A program made the position numbers and the translations under genes. Positions 8,731 to 19,302 of a stretch of 64,000 nt of DNA are shown here, piece by piece. A model generated the notes under the pieces. The model did not search any database and had not been told where the DNA came from. It worked only from the letters and a program-made list of their open reading frames with translations. How positions within the stretch are numbered: the stretch's first letter is position 1; every line of letters begins with the position of its first letter. Source of the stretch: Pomphorhynchus laevis (taxonomy: Eukaryota; Acanthocephala; Palaeacanthocephala; Echinorhynchida; Pomphorhynchidae); the NCBI GenBank assembly GCA_012934845.2, contig WNNJ02000411.1:1-64000 (forward strand), in the 5' to 3' direction.

Positions 8731-11024
8731 ATTTGATTTGATTCTTTTGAATAGTCGAAAATCAATATTGACCCTGCGTTGGCGTCTACTGCACATGTAT
8801 GCTCATCCAGTTCAAAATATTTTGGCACCAATTCTTCGTTTGTTATACAAATTGTAAGAGGAGATTTGCGGCTCATTATGCTGGTATTCTGGACGTCAAA
8901 CGTGTCCATGTTTATTCCCCTTATCACATTGGGCGCATCAGTAAAGCCACCTGCAACCACAACCTTCCCCAGTCCCTTTGTTTCTTCGCATGTCGTCATG
9001 ACGCTGAAATTAAGAAATGGGCCTACCAGGCTAACAAGTCGGCTAGGTGAAATACCCGAGCTTAAGCAGTAGGCTGGGCAAAATCCAAATAATCGATCAG
9101 GTATTCGAATTCCTCTCTTCATTGACATAAGAAATACAGACATCACGATGTTGTGGCCCGCACTGTCCCCAGCAATCACAAAATTCTGTCCAGTCCAACC
9201 TTCACAATCAAAATTTATTAGGTTCGTTTTATTGCAAGGTTGTTCTATTCCGATAACGCTCGTCGTGGCCACTACGCCCTCGTTCTCAGTGTTACTACTC
9301 TGTGTCACAAGTAAGCGTGTGGGGTATGAGGGTGTCTGTTTGATCGGGCTTTCATCTTTCCCAGTTTGAAAGTCGAGTACGCCTCCGCTATGTGAGATTC
9401 GAAGATTTTGATTGACATCATTGATATGGATGTCCACATTTCTGACTGTAGGAAGGATGGTTTCTCGAATGACGATTTCTTCGGATAAGGCTGCCACCTG
9501 AGTAAGAAATTCCGAAGGGTTGAGACGCGGGGTTGGGTCGTCGTAAAGACCAACACTGCTTTCTATTATAGGTCTCCCCAAATCTTCGAGGCTCTTGAGA
9601 ATCGCTTTGGCATTCCCTCTCATCAGGGAGATCGAGACACGCTGAAAGAGCTGGTTTGCCGCCTTGCTATACGAAATATTGCCTCGCCAAGACATAGATC
9701 GGGCAATGAATCTGACAAGTTTTTCCCCCTGGGCGTTCCAACCTCCATATGTCTCTATAACTGCGGCCGAGAAACAATACCCACTTTCCTCCATTTTCCG
9801 CTTGTATTTTCGGTCCTTGACACATGCTGCATATCTGTCTGCAGCATATCCAGGAATCTTAGCAGCCATGGAAACGTAGGCATTTTGCAGAGGGTTTGTC
9901 ACCGCAAAATCGACTGCTAGAGGGGGATCCTCGTAAATCAAAATGTCGGCTGGTCTCTCTCGTAAGTTGCGCACGAGATTGGGTACCTCCTTCGCGACTC
10001 TCAGTCCTGCAGAAACTGCCGCCTGAAATATTGTGTCTCGAAGTCCATCGTGTCGAATACCGGGGTACCCGCCAAATTGACAGGTTAGGGCGTGGAAACC
10101 AAACTTGTCTGCCATTCTAAGGCAGCGTCTGCAACGGTAGTCACCCTTACAGAGCGGCATTCCCAACCACATACGAAGCAACACCACAAATTCATTCGGC
10201 GCAAGATTCATAAGCGTGGCTTTGTTTGGTATAGCCTGCAGCCATGCACACGCATGCGGACGCGAAACTGCCAATAATCTGGCTGAATTGGAGCAATCGA
10301 CGCTTTCCAATAGCTTGCGACGCGAAGTCTCGTCGATGCTGTGAGAAAGACCCCGTTGATTTGATTGTAGTCCTCTGTCATCATGCGGAAAGTTAGAAAT
10401 TGCAGATTCAAAACTGGGGAAAGAGTAAGGGTCGAGGTTCGATTGTTTAGCGACCATTTCCACACTTGAAAGAAACGCCGCTGCGGAGTGTTCGACACAG
10501 CTTCGAAGGCCCAATCCTCCCATCTTCAGGGGTAAGCAAGCTTGTGACCATGTTTTCTTGTCCGGGTGAATAGACGTTATATTGCTGAAGCAATCTAAGA
10601 CCAAGTCATCGAAAAGCCGGAAAAATTTTTGAGCGAAGGCGGGATCTACCGTACGCATCAGATGATTTACTCGTGCGGCAGATGCGCAATTGCGCAGCAG
10701 GATGAAAGCAACCTGAGGGTCCGGCAAGTTTTCTAGTGTCTTTAGGTCAAGTTGCAGTGCCGGGAGTACCTTATTAATGAGGTGTGATGAGCAGTGTTCC
10801 TGGGAACCGACAGGGCTCCCTAGAATTGTGAAGTTGTCTGTTGAATTAACCAAAGTAATCCCTGGGCATAATCTCTTTACCAGATCGATATTACTAGCCT
10901 TTCCTATCAGTTCGGTCTTTTTCCAGTTTAACGACAACCCAATCGCTGGAAAATCTAAAGAGAGCAGAGATAATGCTTTGCCAACAGCCTCTGGTCTTCC
11001 GCCCACTATGCCGTCATCGAGGTA
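8343..11024 (-). CDS. RLE-type LINE, RT palm and endonuclease, fused to host gene pieces
   Basis: The frame opens directly after a TGA at 11,027-11,025 and starts with the RT catalytic box YLDDGIVGG, so it is the second half of the same polyprotein as 11,025-12,569, in the same frame. Next come the thumb, a CCHC zinc knuckle (CRRCLRMADKFGFHALTC, near 10,085-10,140) and a restriction-like endonuclease with RPADIL and DFAVTNP (near 9,900-9,960), the set found in R2/NeSL-like elements. The LINE protein should end near SISLMRGNAKAIL (about 9,600). Instead the frame stays open for about 400 more codons through a lipase-like block and other non-LINE sequence, to a stop at 8343. Confidence 0.85.
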   Translation of the reverse strand, partial: YLDDGIVGGRPEAVGKALSLLSLDFPAIGLSLNWKKTELIGKASNIDLVKRLCPGITLVNSTDNFTILGSPVGSQEHCSSHLINKVLPALQLDLKTLENLPDPQVAFILLRNCASAARVNHLMRTVDPAFAQKFFRLFDDLVLDCFSNITSIHPDKKTWSQACLPLKMGGLGLRSCVEHSAAAFLSSVEMVAKQSNLDPYSFPSFESAISNFPHDDRGLQSNQRGLSHSIDETSRRKLLESVDCSNSARLLAVSRPHACAWLQAIPNKATLMNLAPNEFVVLLRMWLGMPLCKGDYRCRRCLRMADKFGFHALTCQFGGYPGIRHDGLRDTIFQAAVSAGLRVAKEVPNLVRNLRERPADILIYEDPPLAVDFAVTNPLQNAYVSMAAKIPGYAADRYAACVKDRKYKRKMEESGYCFSAAVIETYGGWNAQGEKLVRFIARSMSWRGNISYSKAANQLFQRVSISLMRGNAKAILKSLEDLGRPIIESSVGLYDDPTPRLNPSEFLTQVAALSEEIVIRETILPTVRNVDIHINDVNQNLRISHSGGVLDFQTGKDESPIKQTPSYPTRLLVTQSSNTENEGVVATTSVIGIEQPCNKTNLINFDCEGWTGQNFVIAGDSAGHNIVMSVFLMSMKRGIRIPDRLFGFCPAYCLSSGISPSRLVSLVGPFLNFSVMTTCEETKGLGKVVVAGGFTDAPNVIRGINMDTFDVQNTSIMSRKSPLTICITNEELVPKYFELDEHTCAVDANAGSILIFDYSKESNQIINSNQVIGDIGSLCYLDYTKSQLLSLDSIRLGGPGLYEMPTNMCPRTPLNSLPNPARGTERRQRQRSRRMWQQQRRTTTLFFLPPRRTVTVRNADKYVDTLQQLAESSNVDGETSKADKSTDKAESKE
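8730..8987 (-). other. Unrecognised host-like coding block after the lipase piece
   Basis: About 86 codons in frame: ETKGLGKVVVAGGFTDAP, NVIRGINMDTFDV, then LVPKYFELDEHTC and SILIFDYSKESN. The VVVAGGF...DTFDV spacing recalls a kelch blade, but one blade is too little to assign. The sequence looks coding and is not HSL or LINE. Confidence 0.35.
8988..9210 (-). pseudogene. Hormone-sensitive-lipase-like fragment with GDSAG
   Basis: In frame with the LINE ORF, this block reads GWTGQNFVIAGDSAGHNIV, then RGIRIPDRLFGFCPAY, then SPSRLVSLVGPFLN and SVMTTC. Hormone-sensitive lipase (LIPE) has the same run: a serine nucleophile in GDSAG, a VRVPDG stretch, a YPA stretch, SPSRLLSLMDPLLP and VLSKC. It is therefore about 74 residues of the HSL catalytic core around the nucleophile. 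Asp and His of the triad are not included, so it is not an active enzyme alone. The sequence left and right of it is unrelated to HSL, so the edges may be exon or template-switch borders. Confidence 0.8.
9215..9560 (-). other. Unrecognised coding block between LINE and lipase piece
   Basis: About 115 open codons in frame with the LINE: it contains LSEEIVIRETILPTV, DIHINDVNQNLRISHSG and NTENEGVVATTSV. It looks like protein-coding sequence (no stop in a region rich in codons one step from a stop) but I recognise no family. It may be another host piece or an extension of the LINE protein. Confidence 0.4.
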
Positions 11025-12569
11025 TCACAAGTTTAAGCCGATCCCCTCGATTGTAGATATTGAGGCGATTATCGGTTTCAAAGCTAGGCAAAACAATAAG
11101 GGACCAAGAGGATCCCCTTGTTGCACTCCGCTCAAGGATTGAAGAGGCTCCATGTTCCCAAATCGAAGGTTTGAACCAGATCCATAGCACCAGGATATCC
11201 ACCTACTTATTTCAGGGAACTCACTCCTTACAGCGTCAATAAAGGATCTGCGGCTCAGCGTATTGAAGGCATTGGTAATGTCAACTTTGACCCAAACCCA
11301 ATCGTCATTCTGGTGTTGAAGATGGTGTAGTCGACGGACTCTATGGATAATCTGCTCCATACCGTTTGGCGTAGCGACACCGAGCTGGTGAGGTAAGAGC
11401 GATTCTGAAAACCGCGACCGGAGTTTTCGACAAATGCATTTGGCACATAAGCGACGTAATGTTTCCCCAATTGCAATGGGGCGGACTCCTCCGTCAGGCT
11501 TACTTAAGGCCAGTAGACTAGCTCCAGCTAAGAACGGAGAAAGTTCGACTGGAGCTAAGCCCGCAATCAGGTAGTTGACCAGCGAAGTGAGTCGCCCTAA
11601 AAGAACCCCGTGATCAACCGACATCATGTCTTTTAAGTGTTCCGCTCTCAAACCCAAGCTTCCAGGGGAAGTAAGGGAAGGAAAAGATGAGACTGCGGCC
11701 TGAATAATGTCCGAGTCGACTGATAAAGGCAATGTCAGGCATGGAGGGCGAGAGGCTGGGAGATCACCGTTCACTGGATGTAGCACGGACAATTGTATGC
11801 GTGTGGATTGTGAATACTCGCAAATATTACTTGAAGTAAGACGTCGCATCGCTTTCCCATAATTTCCACTTCTTGTTAATTCGATCGCCTCTGAATAGTC
11901 GTTGTTCGTCGAAACAAATCTGTTGAGCTTTCTGGAGGGTCGAACATCCGATGGAGAAAAGCAATCACCATCTTCGCCGGTTTCGAACTTGTCCAAAAGC
12001 AAGCTTATCTTTGTCCCAGTGTGATCGCAGGCTTGAGCACGATTCATCGTAGACGCAAGACAGAATTTCGGAAAGCATAGCAAACGTTCCCAGTCGTGAA
12101 ATGAGTTTGAACACATAGCCTGTAAAAGTAACGACGAGTAAATATTTGCAATTCGACGGCGCAGGTTCCACGGTATGCGCTTAATCGTATTTACGGGTTG
12201 CATCCAAACCCTGCGTAAAAGTTCTGAAGTGGTGCGCGTAGGTTCCTTGAAAGGACTGCTCGACAACTCCACAGGCGGTGTAGCCGACCTGAGATCAGAT
12301 GATGCTCCAAAGGAGTCCCGCACGCCCACAAAAGCAACTTGACCAGCTCCATCTAGAGACGTCAAATTAATTGAGCCGAAATTCAATGATTGACCCGAGC
12401 CTGAGCATCTTGAGTCCAAGTGACCGTGAACGCGAAGACACCCTGAAGCATTAAGCCGATAAACTCCTCTGCATATGGGACAACATCCAGTGTTTACCGA
12501 TCCACCAAGCGAACATTGCTGACGAGAACTGTTGTCTATAGCTGATGCTTTACGCCTTGTTCGCACCAT
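11025..12569 (-). CDS. RLE-type LINE, zinc finger and RT fingers
   Basis: 514 codons from an ATG at 12,569. The N-terminus has a zinc finger (CCPICRGVYRL with CLRVHGHLDSRC, residues about 28-55), the DNA-binding module expected of R2-like elements. The RT follows: LGLRAEHLKDMM, then GGVRPIAIGETLRRL, PHQLGVATPNGMEQ, the first catalytic aspartate in WVKVDITNAFNTLS, and SGVQQGDPLGPLLF. The ORF stops at TGA one codon before the YLDDG box. The next frame continues in phase, so a single nonsense codon separates the halves. A tryptophan or other residue at this place would restore the usual spacing. Clade (R2, NeSL, Utopia or another RLE group) is uncertain. Confidence 0.88.
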   Translation of the reverse strand: MVRTRRKASAIDNSSRQQCSLGGSVNTGCCPICRGVYRLNASGCLRVHGHLDSRCSGSGQSLNFGSINLTSLDGAGQVAFVGVRDSFGASSDLRSATPPVELSSSPFKEPTRTTSELLRRVWMQPVNTIKRIPWNLRRRIANIYSSLLLQAMCSNSFHDWERLLCFPKFCLASTMNRAQACDHTGTKISLLLDKFETGEDGDCFSPSDVRPSRKLNRFVSTNNDYSEAIELTRSGNYGKAMRRLTSSNICEYSQSTRIQLSVLHPVNGDLPASRPPCLTLPLSVDSDIIQAAVSSFPSLTSPGSLGLRAEHLKDMMSVDHGVLLGRLTSLVNYLIAGLAPVELSPFLAGASLLALSKPDGGVRPIAIGETLRRLCAKCICRKLRSRFSESLLPHQLGVATPNGMEQIIHRVRRLHHLQHQNDDWVWVKVDITNAFNTLSRRSFIDAVRSEFPEISRWISWCYGSGSNLRFGNMEPLQSLSGVQQGDPLGPLLFCLALKPIIASISTIEGIGLNL

Positions 12570-13130
12570 TTATTTTGTGCGTCGGCGAGCGAAGCGAGCC
12601 GACGATTGTGTGTTTAAGGTTGTAATTTGCTTGAACAGCGATCTTTGTGAGCGCAGCGATCTGAAGTTTGCAGATCCTTTTCTTCTTCTTATTTAGATCT
12701 TTTCTCTTTGTGTGAAAAGATCAATTGTAATTTGTGTATTTACTTTAGATTGTATATAGTTATTTGTTAACAGCTTAGAATTTCAAACTAGTGTAATTTC
12801 AAATATAAAATTTACTAAATTTGTACATTTTATTTTATTTTATTTGATCCTGCCCCAAATTCCAAAAAATGGATCAACATCAGTAATTTTTAATATAATC
12901 GTTATTTTATAAGATAATAAAATAACAATTTAATATCAGATAATATAATTATTATTTTTGTTAAATATTTTTGAATATTTAACATATACCGTTTATTAGA
13001 TAAAACAAAACTTCCAACTTTGTCAAAATAAATATTAAATATTAGAATTTCAAATATTTAAATAACTAGTTCAAATTTTAAATATCAATTAAATATCATC
13101 AATAATTTTTTAAATATTTTTTTTATAATT
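12570..13130. other. LINE 5-prime flank then AT-rich spacer
   Basis: 12,580-12,604 is a GC-rich hairpin (CGTCGGC paired with GCCGACG), and 12,640-12,720 holds repeated AGATC and GCGATCT stretches, plausibly the 5-prime untranslated region of the RLE LINE. From 12,720 onward the sequence is AT-rich with no gene recognised. Confidence 0.5.
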
Positions 13131-13135
13131 CTTTA

Positions 13136-13260
13136 TCATCAATAATTTATAAATAACTAAGGCTTCTATTAAATCAGAATAACTAAGGCTTCTATTAATT
13201 CAAAATAACTAAGGCTTCTATTATTTCAAAATAATTAAGGCTTCTATTAATTCAATTTTA
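13136..13260. repeat. Minisatellite, about four units of 28-29 bp
   Basis: Four tandem units built on AATAACTAAGGCTTCTATT, with small changes. The unit resembles a short stretch of the Naiad-type PLE RT gene (plus strand near 25,690), so it looks like a local expansion of PLE coding DNA at the broken end of the fragment that follows. Confidence 0.85.
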
Positions 13261-14830
13261 TCCATATATTTATATTTACTTGATAGTTTAATTTTTGCTA
13301 GATAGGCGTTATAGTTATTATAACATATATATGTATATCTTTTTCCGAATATAAGATTAATTAATTTTACTAACGCTTCTTTAATATCTACTAAACCTAG
13401 ATTTGTATAAAGCGTACTAAAATCGTATGTATTTATATTCTGAAAATTTATTCCTTTTACGTGTTCTAAAATAATTGTTATAATTGTTATAGAATATATA
13501 TGAATATCTTTTTCCGAATATAAAATTAATAATTTTTTTAAACGCTCCTTTAATATCTGCTATATCTAGATTTGTATAACGTACCAAAATATTTTACTAT
13601 TTTCTGTGTAATGTTATTTTTATAGTAACCTAGTTTAAAATATGTATCTATTAAATTATTTAAATGATTTTGAAGAAAGCCAATATCATTACATATTGTT
13701 GCAATAATTCTTAAAATTTCATTATTTAATGTATTATATTTTATATTATATGGTATGCATGAATGCTCATGCAAAAATATGTTTCTTGTAAATTTAAATG
13801 TCATCTTTACGATATAAATTAATAGTAGTTTTAGTTAATGTTAATTTAATGTTCATATCTAGATATACACCTTCTTTATCATTAATATTGGTTTTGTTAA
13901 GAATAAGGCTTTCTGGATAAATTTGTTCACTAATTGAATAAAAATTATTAGAATTAAATACACATATATCATCAATATAGCGAAACATATATTTCATATA
14001 TTTATATAGTTTAGATTTATTTTTTAAACAATTTGAACAAATTCATAATCTATAAAGCTTAAAAATAAGTAAGCTATGATTGTGCTACTATTACCACCCA
14101 TTGGAACACCTTTAATTTGTCTAAATATAGATGTATCTACCTTAATTTGAGGATAATCAATCCCTACCTTGATTTGATTATAATCTTATTAATTTGATTA
14201 TAATCCATTGATAAAAAATTTCCGCTTAAGAGTTTAAATTTATTTTTAATGTTATTGTGTTGATTTATATATTTTACTATTTTCTGTTTGATGATATTTG
14301 TATAGTAACCTAGTTTAAATTATGTATCTATTAAATTATTTTAATGATTTTGAAATGTAATATCATTACAAATTGTTGCAATTCTTAAAATTTCATTATT
14401 TAATGTATTATATTTAATATTATATGTATGTTCATATTTAAATATGTACCTATTTTATCATTAATATTAGTTTTAAGGATTAAGATTACCTAGATAAATT
14501 TATTCACTTAATTGATAAACATTATTAGAGTCAAATACACATCATCAATATATAGAAACATAAATTTCATATATTTATATAATTTAGACTTATTTTTTAC
14601 ACAGTTATAAACAAATTCATATTATTTAAAGCTTAAAAATAAGTTAAAAATTATTCATCCAAAAAGAGTTTCCACTAAAGAGTTTAAATTTATTTTAATA
14701 ATATTGTGTTGATTTATATTTACTATTTGATGTTTGATTTTATTTTTATTGTACCTAGTTTAAAATATGGATCTATTAAATTATTTAAATGATTTTAAAA
14801 ATTCATATCATTGCATATTATTATCTTTCG
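13240..14830 (-). mobile_element. Penelope-like element fragments (Naiad-type), rearranged
   Basis: Minus-strand sequence closely matches the PLE at 23.9-26.5 kb: the RT pieces around GVPMGG and the YMFRYIDDICVFNSNN block (13,794-13,997) and the C-terminal block with the FTRNIFLHEHSCIPYNIKYN line (13,550-13,804). The pieces appear more than once (13.25-13.6, 13.6-14.27 and 14.27-14.83 kb), so at least two partial copies are stacked in the same direction. Broken throughout, with many breaks. Stacked, truncated copies are typical of PLE insertions. Confidence 0.8.
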
Positions 14831-15895
14831 ATAATTCGTCATAACGGACTGAAACGCTCTTTTGCGGAGCACGTCTTATCCCGTTACGGAAGAAGACAGG
14901 CGGAATCAGACCAATTGCAATCGGATGCGTTTTGAGACGGTTAGTTTCTAAAATAGTGTGCTAGTCTATTATCAAAATTCTGGTTCAGCACTTTTTGCCC
15001 CATCAGTAAGGTGTTCGTGTTTTTGGCGGCAATATACACATTAATTGTTTCAGGCAACTATACCCATTAATCTCGGTGGGACCTTGCTAGGGAAACGCCT
15101 ATTTCAGCATTATGTTCCTCTCTGTTCAGACAAAACGATCTGATAATGCGGTTGCTAAAGAGATGCAATCTGAACACGTACGTCAAGACAGATCCGCTTT
15201 TCGCCATTGTGATTGAACAATGGCCGGCCTATCCGTTGTCTCCAGTTCCGGCGAACTAGAACACTTTAAGAAGATGGAACGTGCTACGATAGGTCTCTAT
15301 GTTTCATTGTCTTCTAGAGAACTGTGAAACGACTAGGAACAGATCCCGTTCGTTAGCCGTGTCTACACCATAGTTTGGATTCTTCTTACAGACATTGCCG
15401 ATTTCACTAGTTGGCACACGCATGTTGGACACGACTTTCGCAGTATCGATTGGCATTTGACTGGAAATTACTATCGATAAAGAGTTCATATGTTTGTGGC
15501 GACAATCAGATGCGTTCGACCACCACTAAACTGTAAACAGGGCAAGGCACGCTCGTCATACAAAAGATAAACAAGCGCTCTGTAGCAAGGAAATACAATG
15601 CCAATTAAAGTCGAGCGGCCTTACGCGTAATGACGGCAAGCATCCCGATAGAACTACACTTGTCCAAACACTATGTCCGCTGGCTACGCTATGCATGTTG
15701 TCACTGGTATTGAAAAAGTGGCAGACTCGCCGAAACAAAAAAACTGCAAAGCATACATGCATTGATCAACGAACATACGAGTTTTAGCCGGTCGCTATTG
15801 AAACATGTGACGCATACAGTTCAGCAACCAAAGTCTTTATTGCACGCTTGTCCGGGATGCTGAGAAAGACAACATGCTATGCAAAAGCCGGTAGC
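14831..15895. other. Relatively GC-rich island without recognised gene
   Basis: Base composition is clearly less AT-rich than both flanks. Only short frames exist (15,304-15,489 and 15,556-15,762, minus) and they match nothing I know. No tRNA-like or exon-like structure was found. Possibly decayed mobile or host sequence. Confidence 0.4.
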
Positions 15896-16235
15896 TATCG
15901 GATGGATATCATACCCATTCGGAGGTTATCAATGATAGACGATGCCACAGAGGTCATTCCCTATTGTTGAGGATATCGTCCTATAGTCGCAGTTTACGGT
16001 TGGATCGCTTGTCTCATCGTTGATGCTTGGAATCGACTACCGTCGAAAATCTTGATGGCCACAGACGTTAAGACATTCAAGACTGCTCTCATAAATTGAA
16101 CGATTAACGGCGGGAATAATGAAGATTACCCCTTTTATTGATATTTTTATGTTGATTTTGGTGTATGTAATGATATTTTCTTGTGATCGAGCAAAACGGC
16201 TTTATAGCCAATGCTTGCTTGTAATAATAACAATT
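15896..16235 (+). mobile_element. CR1/jockey-type LINE 3-prime end (second copy)
   Basis: Base-by-base similar to 7905-8241 of the larger element, from the GGATGGATAT stretch through the stop and AT-rich tail with TTGTGATCGAGC. It includes remnants of the WN-LPS and TFKTAL motifs. A severely 5-prime-truncated insertion, as is usual for LINEs. Confidence 0.88.
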
Positions 16236-16584
16236 ATCTCCATTCAATATTCTACCCAACTCATCAAAATTGCAAATGGTGGTCTTTAATAGTATCCCTG
16301 CGACAAAATAAAAATAAAAGAGACGAGCAATCTCAGCTCTCTGTTTCATTTTTCAGCTCTCTGCTCTCTGACACATTGGGTAAGATATGGTTGGCTCTGA
16401 TTCACTCCTCAAATATAAGAACACTTTTATGTAGAGATTAAGACCATAATCTGATTTTATTAATTTTTCTACCTTTTCTAAACTGTTTTTCATATTCAGT
16501 GATAGCATTGTTTTAGTACGAAAACCATAATTATTATTACTTTTTTGAGTGATTTAATGGTTAAAATTTTCATTAAATTGATAG
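16236..16584. other. Short spacer, nothing recognised
   Basis: AT-rich, only short biased frames. Confidence 0.4.
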
Positions 16585-16732
16585 GTGTACGTAGGGATTT
16601 TTGAAATAGATAATTGGCGTCTTACCAAAATGTCCCTCATCTGCTGTTTTGGAACTAAGTTGCAGATGTGTTCATCTTTCATCACTAAACATCTCAACCT
16701 GCCTTATACTTTTGAATTTAAGAAAAATATAA

Positions 16733-17285
16733 ATGCTTATCATGCAAAGTTCACTTGTTTGGATCCGCTCCATCGTTCACAATGTATCTGCTCCATCGTT
16801 CTTGCACAAAATTTCATATGACCTAGATCGGTCAACCCAGTTGTTAAACGCACATTCGGGTTCTTACACGGAGATCAGACATATTTTACATAATCGCGAC
16901 AAGAACGATGGGGCAGTGAGACATTGTGTCAATAATCCCGAGCAAAGCATAAAAGCCATCATAATAAAAGCAGATATTCCCGACGACAAGAAACGAAAAG
17001 AAAATGAACTATATTGGATCGACCAGTTATATGCCGACAAACAACTAAATACAGAACACAACTACAATCTGCCTTATTGTTATAAGTTATAACATTATAA
17101 CTTATATAACTTATACCTCATTATACAATCTGCCAGTTGTAAGACGCACATTCGAGCTCTTACACGGAGATCAGACACATTTTACATAAACGCGACAAGA
17201 ACGATGGAGCAATGAGACATTGTGTCAATAATCCCGAGCAAAGCATAGAAACCATCATAATAAAAGCAGATATTCTCGTATAGCA
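16733..17285 (+). mobile_element. PLE C-terminal endonuclease remnant, tandemly duplicated
   Basis: The frame at 16,733-17,092 ends with EIRHILHNRDKNDGAVRHC, a stretch of charged residues and KENELYWIDQLY, which is the end of the GIY-YIG endonuclease of Penelope-like elements (the ...E-YWI--L... signature). About 145 bp of it (16,837-16,983) is repeated at 17,131-17,277. Fragmentary and broken. It resembles the C-terminal-endonuclease PLE type rather than the Naiad copies nearby. Confidence 0.6.
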
Positions 17286-19289
17286 TCGTGAGGAATTGCT
17301 GGTGTCTTTATAGTTATCACAAAAGCAGTCGAAACGTACCCTAAGCCACTTCATCCGACTGACGATGACTGCTGGGTGGTTAGGAACGTCTTGGAGTGAT
17401 ACATTAGACTGATGGAGCTGATGATCGAAGTCCAGTTATTTAGCAGCAAATATGGATTAAAAATCAATCGTAGCCAGCTTTGGCTCCTGGACCACAGTTT
17501 CAAGCGATTTTTCGCAATAACGATTTATCAAATGACGCATTTCTTTTGGAATCCTGTGAGAAATTCATATATATATGATTATTGGTATCTACCAACAAAA
17601 AAAACAGATTAATTCTTCAATTTTACGTTTCGCCTTGCGGTTTCTTCAAAAATTGTTCTTAAATAAATTGATTAAATCAAATAAATAGATTTTAATTTAT
17701 ACTTACAACATATATATTCAGATTGCAGGCATAACCGTCTTCTGGGATCCATCTTTATTGGAACTCGATTATTAAGAAAAAATGAATATCATAATATTCA
17801 CATATAATAATTTAATAATACATTATTATTAAATTATTATTGATTATATATATTCCGCACAGTCGGACTTAACTTCTATATATAATTGTTATTGTTTTAA
17901 ATCAAATACTGCAAGGTAAAAAGTGCTATAATAAGTTGTATGTATAGCTTGTTGCATTTGAAGTCTTCTGTTTAAAAACAATGATGTATTTCAAAAGACA
18001 AAGGAACATTGATGTTAATTGCATTATCAGAATAATTTACCATACCAGTCAGAACTGAATATTTCTCGTTAGTCGAATGACTAAACATTAATGTATAGCT
18101 AAATGTTCACTTTAATGCAAATCGAAGCGTGTTAAAGGTTATATCGCTTTATCGACACATTTGCAGTCGCAAATTAGGGATGTATGTCATGCTGATCCCT
18201 TGCGATCTATTTTCGTTACGCAAATTATTGTAAGGGCATTTTCACGAAACCTACTTAAGTGCCCATGTGATTTTTATAGAATGCAAGAAATTTTATGAAA
18301 GGCTTCAAAATGATATAAAATAGATCAAGTAGCTGCTGGCAAGATCGGTAACACAAACTATTGATCTAATCGTTTAAGTAAAGATTTGTTAGTAAACTAT
18401 CCCCTTATACTATTGCAGTATAGTGATTATTATTAAATTATTGGATTAGTAGTGAATCATGCAAATCTTTCTTACTTGTGATCAAGCACGGATTGCGTAA
18501 CGTTAACTGCTTGCTTTCAATGTAATTTTTTACGCCATTTAGCTTTTCGTAACACACATGCTGGCATACCCTCGACATTTTCCTAAAAAGACAATTGTAC
18601 GTTCTCAACATGACAATGGCAAACCTCATTTAATTTTGTTTGATATACTACCTTTACTAAACATTTATTTTTTATTAAGCATCGGCCGGTAAGCGATTGC
18701 TTGCTGGGCTGGAAACCAAATATAAAAAAAAAACAAAAAAATAAAAAGGTAACAATCAGGTGTTAATTGCAGTAATTTCGAAGTGCGAATTCAAAAATGA
18801 TTTGTTGCTTTGACTATCAATAGCTGTAGATGGTATTATATTCCATTGATTCACTACACGGTCTTTAATATACAAGTAGTATCGATGTAGCTTTCGGCAA
18901 TGTTTGAGTATCAATATGTGAGTGGTTTCTATGTCAATGATTTGGGACAATGCATCTCATATTTACCACATATAGTCATTTCACAAAATTGATTAGAATT
19001 GTCCTAGAAATCATTGACATAGAAATCATTCACATTTAAGTGCAGTTATTGTGCACGTTGATCATTACTACACTAACATAATGGACTTGCCAGTTGTGTT
19101 AGTTTGGACACGTGTGTTCTCCTTCATTCGACCGTCGTCATCTGATAATATACGTGTGCTTATAATGATATTATTGCAAGTAGTATTAGTGTATAACGTA
19201 TGGACTAATTTTTTTATTAGGTTAACAAAATTTTGATATTTGGTAGTCACGTGTTGTAGTATAAAAAATAAATGTACCATATCTAGTTC
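17286..19289. other. AT-rich spacer with a small inverted repeat
   Basis: No convincing gene. An inverted repeat of about 36-bp arms lies at 18,916-18,952 and 18,999-19,036 (TTTCTATGTCAATGATTT and its complement). Other frames are short and biased. Confidence 0.5.
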
Positions 19290-19302
19290 TTCTTCTTTTT
19301 CT

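Noticed and set aside
8730-8987. Kelch-repeat protein
   Set aside because: Only one possible blade. Left as unrecognised.
11025-11027. TGA read as selenocysteine or tryptophan
   Set aside because: No sign of a recoding element, and other LINEs here use TGA as a normal stop. A simple nonsense change is enough.
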